From NCBI RefSeq assembly GCF_029873635.1, contig NC_080423.1, positions 105,775,773 to 105,839,772 on the forward strand: 64,000 bases of DNA, read 5' to 3'. The notes under the pieces are model-generated. The model ran no database searches. It worked only from the letters and a program-made list of their open reading frames with translations, and was not told where the DNA came from. Position numbers and translations under genes: made by a program. How positions within the stretch are numbered: the stretch's first letter is position 1; every line of letters starts with the position of its first letter. Source of the stretch: Malania oleifera. Its lineage: Eukaryota > Streptophyta > Magnoliopsida > Santalales > Ximeniaceae. Shown one piece after another: positions 1 to 11,079 of this stretch.

Positions 1-795
1 GCAACCCCCACTCACCCCCTCTCACGTCTCTCACGCCCCCTTTTCTTTTTTCTCTCAGGCTCTCTCATGCTCACTCTCTCTCTCCTCACGCTCTCCCACA
101 CTTTCTCTTTATTTTTTTTGCATTCGTAAGTCGAATAAAAAAAAAATACCACCACAAGGTCCTTACTTTGATCCTTAACAAGCTAATCGGAACAAATTTT
201 AGGTTTTGACTTCTTAGGCACCACTCTAAGGTTAAGATAAAGGGAATAAATTATGTCAGGAATTTTTATAATTTAACCATTAAATTGTAATATGAGATTA
301 AAAGAATTATATACACATTTTTTTTCTGAATATTTTGGCATATGGAAATTGAATTTTAGATTATTATTATTATTATTATTATTAGTTAATTAAATTGGCG
401 TTTGTGAGCTTAGTGATTTTATAATAATTGTTATTTTAAAGTTGAACCGATTGAATTAAATTATTTGATTTTTGGATCATTGTAGTAGATTTTCTGAATA
501 ATTTGATTGTTTAAAATTATTGTTTTATTTATTATATATATTTTGTAAAAGAATTAAAATGAGTAGGGTTGGTTATCTATGTTTTTCCTGTAAATACATA
601 TTTTGAGTTAAATAAATTGTGGAGTTGATTAAACTTGTATTTTCGGTAAAACAGATATTGGGCATGAAACAACCAATTTTCCAGTAGTTTATTGAATTAT
701 GGTTTAATGCTTAAATCATGTGACATGAGATTAACTTTTCACAATAAACTGGTTGTGATTACTGTGCTAAATGAATTGATATGTTTGGATGATTT

Positions 796-2790
796 TGTAA
801 CGACCCGAGTAATAATGGTATTTAAATAATAAAGAGGGAGGGAAATAGAGTCAGTAATAGAAGGAGGCAGCCGACTTCGTCGACGAATGCGATTTTGGAG
901 GTAATAATTCTAAGAAATTCTCCCAGACCTCGTCGACGAACACAGGGGTTTCGTCAACGAGAGTTCTTCAGGACCTCGTCGACAAGAAGATACCGAGAGA
1001 GGAATTTTGGGAAGTCCGAAATTCGTCAACGAGGGTGCAGATTCGTCGATGAATTCCCTACAGTACTCATCAACGAGGTGACGTGGCTCGTCGATGAATC
1101 CCGCAATATATATAGTGCAAAACTTCAGATTAATCACAGAAAATTAGCGCCACTCTCTCTTCTCTCTCTCCCCTACGACCTCTCCTCCATCTTTCTTCGA
1201 TTTCGTCCCCGTCAATTGCCAGATCGACAATCTAAGGCCACCACGACGCTCCTGGCGGAGTTCTCTTCAAATTTGCTAAAGCGAATTGTCGGTGGGGTAA
1301 AGTTGGAATTCATCCCAAGTCCAGGGTAAGGTCTTTCATTCGGAATTTGACTTTTTAGCAGTTGTAGAAAATGTTGTAGACGTAGAAATAGTGACATTTT
1401 GTTCTGGCGAAAATGGTTTTCAGGGTGTTGAGTGAAGAACCCTGTGGGTGTAGGACTTGTTACAATAGGAGGGTTTTAGCAGAAATCAGGTAAGGGAAAT
1501 ATGTTATGCTAGGTTATTTGCGAATGATTTCAGTATAAAATTATAAATGTTCTATTAGAGTATTATTCATAGTAGAGATTTATACAGTTTATCAAGTATG
1601 ATTAATATGTTTTAGAATTACTTTGTGACTTGAGAATATAGATATAGTACAGAAATATGTTTTACAGTTTTTCCTGAGTTATGTTTTATAGAATATACAG
1701 ACAGTGAATATATTTTACAACAGTTACAGAAATACCATGATTATATAGTTTTACAGTACCATGATATACAGATTTACAGTTAATTACAGAAACACAGTTG
1801 ATATAGATACAATTTTCCACAGCGTCATGGTTTATACAGTTATTATAGAATCATGGTAAAACAGATAGTTATATATAGAGATGTATTATATAGTATCAGA
1901 ATCTGTTGGACCATACAGTTTACAGAGCATGGTACCGTAGCTACATACAGTTTATAGAGTGCAACCACCTATTCAGATAATACGTGGTATAAAGGTCGAT
2001 CGTATAGAGCCCACAAGTGGACAGGCTCCCCATCAAATATGGGTAGAGGAGGGCTTATCAGACCTACGAAATATAGTGATCTATTCCTGGTTGGCCAGCC
2101 AAGGTAGATCCCGTCTACGAGCCGCACAACCTTGTCACGAGAGGTTAAATCATAACACACAGTTATCCACAGGGAAGATTTCAGTTATTACTATGTTTAT
2201 ACAAATTTACAGAAACAGAAAATATATATATTTATTAGAAGTATTTTGAGTAGAAACCTAAAGCACAGAAATGTTAAGCAACAGGTAAATGATAAAGATT
2301 ATATTACTGGTATTGTACTTTAAAGATTCAATGATACATGGCTATATAGTAATAGATTTTCATAGTATTGTAACTCATTTGCCACACACTAGCAATAGCA
2401 TATTTCGTCTTACTGAGCGTTGGATCATCCCAATTACTTTAATATTTTTTTTAGGTGATCCAGGTAGGCGAGCAGATCAAGCTCGCAGATAGAGGGACCT
2501 CGGTATTGCCCTGACAGTAATGTGAGTATTTTTGGGAGTATTTTTGTATAGCCCTAGCCAGTTGGGGGTATTCTGGAAAACAGACATATATGTATATTTT
2601 GGGAAACACTTTAGCACTCTGGTATCGTATATAATTACGTATGGTTATGTTTATTTGATTTCTGCTTCTTACTGCTTAGGTTGATGATTAGGTTTAATCC
2701 AATATGGTATCAGAGCATGTTAAATGTCATAGTATAAAAAATAATAAAAATAAATAAATAAATAACTCATTTAAATAGTAGGACGTGACA
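796..2790 (+). mobile_element. Solo LTR-type element, family A copy 1
   Basis: It starts TGTAACGACCCG and ends GGACGTGACA. The flanking 5-mers are GATTT (791-795) and AATTT (2791-2795), a near-identical target duplication. Internal order: a palindrome array (870-1100), TGACGTGG (1079-1086), a TATATATAG box (1107-1115), a pyrimidine-rich stretch, a GCCGCACAACC block near 2120, and a TTACTGAG block at 2409. It is about 2.0 kb and shows no gag or pol. Copy 2 (22593-24632) and an inverted copy (5299-7314) share this order. LTR-like length and TG..CA ends favour a solo LTR, probably of a Ty3/gypsy chromovirus; the lineage is inferred. Confidence 0.8.
870..1115 (+). promoter_or_regulatory. Palindrome array and core promoter of LTR family A copy 1
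   Basis: Eight imperfect copies of the palindrome TTCGTCGACGAA lie between 870 and 1100; the copy at 876-887 is perfect. GATACCGAGAG occurs at 989-999. A bZIP-type TGACGTGG motif (1079-1086) and a TATATATAG box (1107-1115) follow directly. This order suggests an upstream regulatory array of an LTR promoter. Function is inferred from position only. Confidence 0.6.
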
Positions 2791-3252
2791 AATTTTCTCT
2801 GTGTGGTCATTCGTGTATTTCACAGTATAGCGTTGGCAGGCATGAGGAGTTCATTATACTGTCCTTGATATAAATTGCAATATAATGTTAGTAGGATTTG
2901 AGGAGGTCGTTATATTGTCATTTATATAAATGGGGTAAAACATTAGTAGTGACATGAGGAGGTCGTTTTACTGATTTACCACGAATAGGTCAATGTGAAA
3001 GTATACCGTGTCTGAAGTGAAGTACTTGCAGGGAACAATGGGGAGGGATGCCCTGAGAACCACCGAAAGTGAAATGTAGAAGTGAAGTAATTGTGTATTG
3101 TTTATTGTGGGTGTGAGTACTCGCATGTGAATTGAATGTGTTGTGAATATTGATGTGTTTTGATATGATGTAAGATACGTGTGTACGTGGATCTTTGGGA
3201 TAAGATTGATAATGAATGTGAGTGAGTATATGTATGTGAATTAAAATGCATG

Positions 3253-3313
3253 AATGTTTATGACGAAGTAAAACTCTCCGTAGAAATGTTTATGACGAAG
3301 TAAAACTCTCCGT
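3253..3313 (+). repeat. Short tandem duplication, 32-bp unit
   Basis: A 29-bp string beginning AATGTTTATGACGAAG is repeated exactly at 3253-3281 and 3285-3313, inside LTR family E. Confidence 0.85.
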
Positions 3314-3914
3314 CGGAGGCCTTATTGAGTAAGGTGGGTGTCCTAATAAGTATCAGTTGTAGCATCATTCAACTAAAAAGGGCAAAATTACAAACGGTAT
3401 CAAAGCAAATGGGCATTACATATATGAGAGTGTAATCTCCCCTATCCTCGGGAACTCTCGCTTATAAATATTTATGTGTGTGTGAGTACAATTTGCATGC
3501 GTTTTCTCAGTTGATGTTGATTAACAAACGACTATATTTTGTATACACTAAAACTCATGTTGTCACACACTAATAATAATTTATTCCATCCTTACTGAGA
3601 AGTGTCTCACCCCATCATACAACTTATTTTTCAGGACCGTCCTGTGATTGAGTCTAGCAAGCTCCAGAGTGGGGTGATAGTATAGCTTCGAATGAGTGGT
3701 TGTAAAACTCAAATGTATTTTATTATTTTATTTTATGGTTATGTAATATGGATAGAAGGATATATCTTTTTGGGTTGTATAAATTAGTACTCTAATATTT
3801 TATTTGAGGATGTTTAATTATATTCCGTTGCTTGGATGATATTTATCATATCAGAGATGGATGAATGGTCACATAACACCCCGAGCCCCACTTGGCGAGT
3901 TTTGGGGCGTTACA

Positions 3915-4711
3915 TTGGCACCTAGTTGCATATGAAAACTCTTTTTCCAATCAATTCTATAAGGCCAAATCAGACACAAAAGTCAGCAACATAGATGACA
4001 AGAAAACATGAACTCTCATGTTATTTACATTCTTTTTAAGCTTTCAAGGTGTACACCTTCTACTTTTTTTTTTTAAGTGCATAAAAAATATGAATTAGGC
4101 AATGACCCGATGTAACTTGAACAATCATAGATACTAGCTTAGTTTATCCATAATATCTCAAACTAAAAGTTATGAATATTGCATAATCTATAATTTTTTT
4201 CCTAAACCCTTCAGTCATGCATATGTTTGCTGAAGTTAGGTACATTGAGAATTCAAATCCCTAAAAAATGTAGAACACATTTAGTACAACTAAAAAAAAT
4301 ATCTAGTACATAGTATTACTATCTAGTTCCTTAAACCTTTCATGCATATAAAGTAGTAAACCAAATATAAAACAATACTAAAATACACATTATTGCAACC
4401 TCCATCCATTTCACCTTATCCCAAAAGAACCCATACATAGTACTCTTACCTAGCTCCTGTCATCATTACTTAACAATCCTATTGTATATTCAACAATCAA
4501 TCACTTAGATCAAACCCTAAAGTTACATTGCCGCTAAAAAAAAGAAAAAAAAAACATTGCATATTTAGGTCTACTTTTTTTTTTTTACGCTTCGTTTTTT
4601 TTTTTCAACTTGTGTGAACCAAATAAGAGAAGTGGTGAATTTTTCCCCTCTTATTCTCCATACTTCTCCACAACCCAATAGGAGCTTAGATAGTAAAAAA
4701 GGCTTTTACTT
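3915..4711. other. AT-rich spacer with no recognised feature
   Basis: I see no gene, domain or clear repeat boundary here. The stretch has poly(A)/poly(T) runs near 4540-4610. Confidence 0.5.
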
Positions 4712-4713
4712 TG

Positions 4714-5109
4714 TGTTGTGCAAAAAATCACTAATACACAACGGAAACAAAAATTGATTGGATCGTGCAATAAAACAACTAACATAAACAATATATGGAA
4801 ACACAATCACACACAGGTAATTATCAAAGCAATAAAACACACGACATAAGAATTTACATGATTCGGCAATGTGCCTATGTCCACGGGAGCAAGTGATTGA
4901 ATTTCACTATCAATTAACAAACAGGGGTTACAATAACGTTTATATACTAACCCTATGCGTACAAAAGGTTTAGAAAGTTCCCTAAGTACCCTTGTAGCAA
5001 TTATTGGAGGTAAATCCTCCAAAATCCCTAACCTACTTATCTTTCCAATTCAAAATTCGAAATCAACGCCGAACAAGACTGTCGACGGTTTCAGCAAACC
5101 ATCGATGGT
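4714..5109 (-). mobile_element. Copia-type LTR fragment with GTCGAC/ATCGAT palindromes
   Basis: It carries the conserved Copia LTR block (ATTCGGCAATGTGCC, then a CCACGGGAGCAA-like string near 4862-4895) that is also seen at 7733, 25662, 43856 and 58437. Near its right end are GTCGACGGTTT and AACCATCGATGGTTT (about 5080-5111). Orientation is inferred from the matching minus-strand Copia LTRs. The right end is interrupted at about 5110 by another LTR-type unit and the rest was not found. Confidence 0.55.
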
Positions 5110-5322
5110 TTATGTAACGACCCAAATATTCTCCCTTTTTTTTTTTTTTATAAATTACTCCGATATCTGTATGTAATGGGCACCCTTATGCAGCGGAAAA
5201 ATATAAATCACATAACTATATATACACATATATACAATACCAGAATTCAATATTTCCATATCACAACTATACAATACATCCCTCTCCAACATCAACTATG
5301 TAACGACCTGCTTAATAAACTG

Positions 5323-5325
<3 letters not shown>

Positions 5326-5371
<46 letters not shown>
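5326..5371. repeat. (TA)n microsatellite
   Basis: An uninterrupted TA run of about 46 bp near the end of the inverted family A copy. Confidence 0.95.
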
Positions 5372-5373
<2 letters not shown>

Positions 5374-6245
5374 TATTATAATCTACATGCTTTGATACCA
5401 TACTGGGGGGTGGGGGGTAAACCCACTTATTAACCTAAGCAGCAAGAAGCAGAAACTGAATAAACATATCCATATGTAAATATATACAACACCATACCAC
5501 ACAACACTAGAGCGCTACATGTTTCCCAAAAATATACACATATCTCTGTTCCCAAAGCACCCTTAACTAATTAGGATATACAAAATCATTCCAAAAAATG
5601 TTCTCACTCTCTAACAGGGCACCACTGAAGCCCTTCTACCTGCGAGCCTGATCTGCTCGCCTACCTGGATCACCTGAAAAATAATTCAACACTAAGATGA
5701 GCCAACGCTCAGTAAGAACAAATATGTTATTATTAGTGTGTGGCAAATAAGTTACTATATCATGAAAATCTGTTTACAAATAAACATGTATAACTGAGTA
5801 TATAAATAAAGTAAAAGTGACAAAATACACCCCTATTTCCATGTTGCTTAACATAACAGTATCGTAAGTTACTAATCAAAATACTTCTATTATACATAGG
5901 TATATTCCCTGTTTCTGTAAATATGTACATGGGTAATAATAACTGAAAATGTTCCCTGTGGTTATCTGTGTGTCATGACTTACCCCCTCATGATAAGGTT
6001 GTGCGGCCCATAGGCGGGATTTACCCTGACTGGCCAACCAGGAATAAATCATTATACTCCATCGGTCAATCTGCCCACCTCAACCAATATCTAGATGGGG
6101 AGCCTAACCTCTTCAAGGACCTAGGTGATTGACCTTACCACGTATTATCTAAATAAGTGGTTGCACTCATAAGTAACATAGTATCTGTAGCAACAGTACC
6201 GTACTCTGTAGTTGCAAGTCCAACAAGGTCTGATATCATATAATA

Positions 6246-6277
<32 letters not shown>

Positions 6278-6993
6278 TCTATCTGATTTACCATGATTCT
6301 GAAGTACTGAAATAACCATAATGCTGCATCATTGTACTGTAATTCATATGTCATAATACTGAGAATTGTATCATCATAACACTGAAACTGCATAATCATA
6401 ATACTGATATTCGTGTAATCATGGTACTGAAATCCATAAAATCATGGTACTAAAATATCGTAAAATCAGGATACTAAAATATCGTAAAACTTATATTCGT
6501 ACTATATTCATATTCAAAAGCCACATGATACTGTAATACATAATTTTCATCATTAAATAAATTGTATAACATTTTAAAAATACCTAACATAACATATTTC
6601 CCTTACCTGACTACTGAAAAGCCCTTATGTTATTATAGTCTAACACCCGCAAGACCTCCTACAAAACACCTTGAAAACAATATTTGCTAGAACATAATAT
6701 CAGTATTTCATCACCTACATGATTTCTTATAACTACCATAAGGCCAAAAATGGGCTAAAAGGCCTTACCCTGAATTTGGGATGAAATCAAACTTCGTTTC
6801 CCCAACGATCCGCTCCGGCAGACTTGTAGAGAACTTCTCCAGGAGCGTCTTGGCGGCTTCGGATCGTCAATTAGGCGACTGGCGGAGCCGAAAATGAAAA
6901 GAGAAGGGAGAGAGTGACGTAAGGAGAGAGAGGAAAGAGAGAGAAGCCAGAAATTATGATAAAAATCCAAGCTTTTCCTACTTATAGGGTTAG

Positions 6994-7235
6994 ATTTGTC
7001 GACGAGACACATCACCTCCTCGACGAGTCTTTCAGTAAATTCATCAACGAAGCCCTGTATTCGTTGACGAAATTCAGAGCAGTCCGAACCGTTTCTCGGT
7101 ATTTTCTCGTCGACGAATCCCTATATTCGTCGACGAATTTTCTTCTGCACTCGTCGATGAACCCTTGTATTCGTCGATGAGTCCTGGAAATTTCCTAAAA
7201 TTAAAATTATCCCCAAAATGCAATGTCGTCGATGA
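6994..7235 (-). promoter_or_regulatory. Palindrome array of LTR family A copy 3
   Basis: About nine TTCGTCGACGAA-like copies, for example CTCGTCGACGAATCC near 7108 and ATTCGTCGACGAATT near 7128. A TTCTCGGTATTTTC box (7093-7106; reverse complement GAAAATACCGAGAA) lies among them. The TATA-like box at 6981-6986 is directly downstream on the minus strand. Confidence 0.6.
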
Positions 7236-7314
7236 AGTCTACGGCCTCCTTCTGTTTCTGTATCTATTTGCCTCTTATTATTGTTAAAATACTATTATTC
7301 TTCGGGTCACTACA

Positions 7315-7607
7315 TTATGACTTTGAAATTACCATTTTTGATTGTTTTATAAGAAAATAAATTCACCAATGATTAGTGAAGGATAAAAAAAACAATCACA
7401 AGAGTTTGAGAAAAGTAAGTGCTCCAAGATAAAAATTAAAAACTCAATCAAGGAAATCCTCCAATCATTTTGAAAATTAGACAAAGAAATTGAAATAGTG
7501 CCCCCTTAATTATGTGTATATGCAATAGAGGTGAAGGAAAATAAAATTGTCACTAAACAAGAAAGATAAAATAGAAAAAAATATATATAAACTTTTGAAA
7601 ACAAAAA
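7315..7607. other. AT-rich unique sequence, Copia target region
   Basis: No gene or repeat recognised. Its right end is the AAAAA (7603-7607) used as the Copia target site. Confidence 0.5.
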
Positions 7608-7946
7608 TGTTGAGGAAACAAGTATGGGATTACACAGTGGAATAAATAAATACAACAAATAATGAAGCAACAAAGTATAATTCACATACTTAGCGTATCT
7701 AAAAACAACAAAAAATCAACACACAAATATACGTGGCTCAGCAAAGCCTACATCCACGAGAGCAATCGACAAAGGTTTCACTATGAAAAATCAAAGTACA
7801 CAATACAATGATTAGAATGATCTCGTCTCTATCATAATATGCCCAAAAAGACATATTTAACAACCCCTCGGAGGTTTCCTTCCAAATACCCAACCGTCAC
7901 AACGTTCACATTCAAAATTTGAATTCTTTCTCGTAGCCCCGAGAGC

Positions 7947-8107
7947 AGTCGTTGACGAAAAGGGTCAATTTGTCAACGATTGCTGTCAAGTTGTCGACGA
8001 ATGATGCCTTTTCGTCAACGACTTTGAACTTTTGAATATTATTTGCTCTCGGTATCTCAAATGACTGAACTTTTCTTACTCTCAGTATCTCCATTCGTCA
8101 ACGAATG
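7947..8107 (-). promoter_or_regulatory. Palindrome array in U3 of the Copia 3' LTR
   Basis: Five TTCGTCGACGAA-like copies: near 7948, 7970, 7990, 8009 and 8093 (ATTCGTCAACGAAT). Two copies of the reverse complement of GAGATACCGAGAGC lie at 8045-8058 and (degenerate) 8079-8092. The family D element inserted two bases to the right of the last palindrome. Confidence 0.6.
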
Positions 8108-8109
8108 AG

Positions 8110-10086
8110 TGAAACGCCCCGAACCCTTAAACCCGGGTTCGGTGCGTTATACTTGATCATATCCTCATAAATCATATTCCAAAACATACGCAATGGAAAA
8201 ACATGATCATAACCTCCATATAACATAATACCAAAGTTTACTAATTCTAACTATAATCTATAATAAATCATCCAACCCCTACATTTCCATAATTACATAT
8301 ATCTCCAAAACATTTCAGTATGTTCACAACTTTCTTTCCTCCACAGATGTAAAATATAAGAACGTAAAACATAAATATTTGCACTCGCCTTACTCAGGAA
8401 GCCCTCAGGAGAAAGGTACGCCTTACCCAATCGTAACATGTTCTATGTACATACATACTTTTAATATCATAATACATCATTCTTTCTATCATTATTTAAT
8501 TATACACATCTCTTCATATTCATGGCTTAACATTGCATTGTATTTCACTTTAAGTGACTCTTTCCCATTTTACATTGTTCACATTTTACATTTCATTTCC
8601 ATTTCATTCATTTCCCTTTTCATTTCATTTCATTTCATACCCAGCATCTTTCAGCTGTTTTATCCAACATCTTTTAGCTGTTTTACCCAACATCTTTCAA
8701 CTGTTTTACATTTACCCAACCACTTTCAGCTGTGACACATTTACCCAGCCACTTTTAGCTGCGACACATTTACCCAGCCACTTTCAGTTGTGACACATTT
8801 ATCTTACCACTTTTAGTTATTTTACCCAGCATCTTTTAACTGTTTACCCAGCATTTTTCAACTGTTTACATGATTGCATTAACACACACAGGCAATATTG
8901 TCCATATCATATTTTATTTTCATGGTTTTACTTACTTAGTCTGCATCTCATACATTTAACATATATTTGCACAGATTCTCATGCCACACAATTTAACAGT
9001 AAAATTCATACACTGCCTGTAAAATAAGCCAACCAATATTTAATGTTTATATATTAAAAATACCTTTCATGTCTTACATAAATATTCTGAAAATATTTTT
9101 CCACTTTCATCAATTCATTTTCACACATAAATATCTAATAAACAGCCCTAAACTCAAAAAAAATATAATTTAAACAGTTGGCATTTTACCCATACTGAAA
9201 CATATACACGTACATATAACACAGTTTATTTTTTCATTAAATTCATAAAAATTCTGATTTAATATATATTTTTTCCCTTACCTGGTTTCTTGAACTACGC
9301 CAACAGGGACTCTGAAAAATACCTGCGGCGCTCACCCGGACCCTAAAATTAAATTCCTAATTCCAATAAATTATTCCTAAATAAAATATTAATTTAATAC
9401 TTCCTAAGCCTTTAAATACCCAATAAATAATTATCTCCTTAATTTAGCCAAATTCTCAAATCCCACTCTCGCTTTGGAGTAGGGTCTAGAAAACTCCAAT
9501 TGAAAAATTACCTACGTCAAAATGACGATAATGACGACTAGGACCCCGTGGTGGTGTCCGTTGGTCGATTTAACCACATATTAAAGGCAAAATTGAGAAA
9601 ATAGAGAAAAATTACCTTTCCCCAAGAGCAGTGCCTAAGCCATTCCCATGAAAAATCTGCTCCAGTAGAAATGTCGGTAGCGGAACCAGGAATCCAACGG
9701 CACCTTCTGTTTCCCAATCCGTCGCAAACTCACCAAAAAATTGAAGGAAGAGAGGAGAGAGACGGAGGAGAGCCTGCGGCTGGCGCAGGACTTTTGCAGA
9801 GGGGGCGTCTTCTTCTTTCTTCTTCTTCTTCCTTTCTTCTTATCCTCTTCTGTCAGTAATCTTAACTTTACATATATATATCTTATTTTAATTATTATTA
9901 TTTTTAAATCCAATACAATAATATTTAATTTAACAACTAGTTATTTAATTATTTAATTTATCTTAATTTAATTTAATTTCTTTAATTTTTTTTAATTTAA
10001 TTTTTTTTCCTTTTTCCCACGTCATTCCTTTTATTTATTTATTATTATTATTATTTTTAATCATTTTAATTTTTCGGATCTTTACA
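8110..10086 (-). mobile_element. Solo LTR-type element, family D copy 1
   Basis: On the minus strand it starts TGTAAAGATCCG (ending at 10086) and ends CGGGGCGTTTCA (8110). It is flanked by an exact ATGAG duplication (8105-8109, 10087-10091) inside the Copia 3' LTR. Length 1977 bp. It holds a minisatellite at 8635-8870. There is no palindrome array and no coding sequence. Copy 2 at 11080-13684 has the same orientation. Confidence 0.88.
8635..8870. repeat. Minisatellite, about 22-30-bp unit
   Basis: Degenerate head-to-tail copies of a unit like ACCCAGCATCTTTCAGCTG followed by TTTT or TGACACATTT. The related array in family D copy 2 is at 12190-12395. Confidence 0.85.
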
Positions 10087-10276
10087 ATGAGGCCCACTCG
10101 AGGATGAATGCCTTGCTGCACAACACAAAGACTTCATCCATATGTTTTTCTTCCTTTGTTTATGAACTCCACCAAGTATAAGAGCCGCACAAACATAACA
10201 ATCTTCATTGGCAATTATACGCCCCTTAAGAGAACCTAAAAACATATATGATTGCTCAAACTTGACCTTAGAACGT

Positions 10277-11079
10277 TCAGTTGGGTTTGTCTCCTTTCCA
10301 GCACTTGGAGACATGGAGTAAGTTCAAGTAATGCTTGAACTTTTCAATGGTGACCGACTTTGTCAAAATGTCTGCTGCGTTTTCAAATGTGTGAACCTTC
10401 TCCAATACAAGTTCACCTGAAGTAATCAACTCTCGAATCCTATGGAACCTCATATCAATATGTTTGGTTATAGTATGGTACACTTGATTCTTTGCTAAGT
10501 AAATAGCACTCTGATTGTCACAATGCAGCACAACCCCATCTTGTTGTTGACCCAACTCTTTAACCAAACTGATAATCCACAAGACTTCTTTTGTAGCTTC
10601 AACAACTGTCATATATTCAGCTTCAGTTGTGGACAATGCCACTAGGGATTGTATCATGGACCTCCAACATATAGGTCCTCCTACAATGGTAAAGAGATAA
10701 CTCATGGTAGACCTTTTGTCATCCATATCCCCTGCATAATTAGCATCAACAAACCCCACAATTGATGGACTAACCTGTTGCTTGCCGAACATGATGTCAT
10801 AACCCGATGTACCCCGTAAGTATATGAAAATCCATTTGATAGCTTCCCAATGTTGTCTACCTGGATTAGAAAGAAACTTACTTACCACACTCCTAACATG
10901 TGTTAAGTCTGGCTTTGTACACACCATGGTAGACATTAAACTCCCCACGACACTAACATAGGGGACTTTTAACATGTCCCAGATGTCATCATCCGTACTT
11001 CGGCAATCTGCAGTAGACAATCTAAAATGACTCTCTAGAAGTGTACATACCGATTTTGCATCAATTATGCTAAACCACT
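10277..11079 (-). pseudogene. Copia pol, RNase H part
   Basis: The minus-strand frame shows the C-terminal Copia signature: MSTMVCTKPDL, IVGFVDANYAGDMDDKRS, ALSTTEAEYM, HCDNQSAIYLAKN and FENAADILTKSV. This is RNase H1 with DANYAG, STTEAEY and DNQSA catalytic surroundings. The upstream part of the frame was displaced to 13685 by the family D insertion at 11080. It ends just before the 3' LTR. It is well preserved compared with the rest of pol. Confidence 0.93.

Larger units (their letters stand above)
1..3914 (+). mobile_element. LTR-type element, family E, cut by the left window edge and split by a family A insertion
   Basis: The right end is GGGGCGTTACA at 3904-3914. Just inside it is a CCCCGAG segment (3881-3887). 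A CTTACTGAGAAGTGTCTCACCCC block lies at 3591-3613, followed by a TTTTTCAGG-like stretch. Positions 1-795 and 2791-3914 flank the family A insertion. The left part (pyrimidine-rich start, then an AAGGGAATAAATTATGTCAGGAA-like run near 240) resembles family F at about 59660, which supports one disrupted unit. The left terminus lies outside the window. No coding sequence is recognisable. Confidence 0.55.
5113..7314 (-). mobile_element. Composite: LTR family A copy 3 (inverted) joined to the end of another LTR
   Basis: On the minus strand this reads from TGTAGTGACCCG (right end, 7314) to GCAGGTCGTTACA (5299), matching family A copies 1 and 2, including the palindrome array (6994-7235) and a TATAAG box (6981-6986, minus). 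Beyond 5299 lie about 185 bp (5113-5298) with a second terminal TGTAACGACCC, resembling the end of a different LTR. TTATG occurs at both 5110-5114 and 7315-7319, so the composite may have its own duplication. No coding sequence was seen. Confidence 0.65.
7608..10200 (-). repeat. Copia 3' LTR, split by a family D insertion
   Basis: Two parts, 7608-8109 and 10087-10200, match the 5' LTR (25541-26077). On the minus strand it starts TGTTATGTTTGTG and ends CCTCAACA. It is about 611 bp after removing the insertion and one copy of the duplication, against 537 bp for the 5' LTR. The extra length is mainly in the palindrome array. Confidence 0.9.

Noticed and set aside
870-1100. The regular spaced palindromes as a CRISPR-like array
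   Set aside because: The spacing is uneven (roughly 20-50 bp), units are degenerate, the genome is a plant and no cas genes exist.
895-1329. 144-codon open frame at the left end, rich in Arg
   Set aside because: It is the translation of the palindrome array in LTR family A; the periodic SRR/DE pattern is the repeat, not a protein.
8379-8735. 118-codon open frame on the plus strand
   Set aside because: It reads through the pyrimidine-rich stretch and minisatellite of LTR family D; there is a parallel chance frame in copy 2 at 12029-12328.
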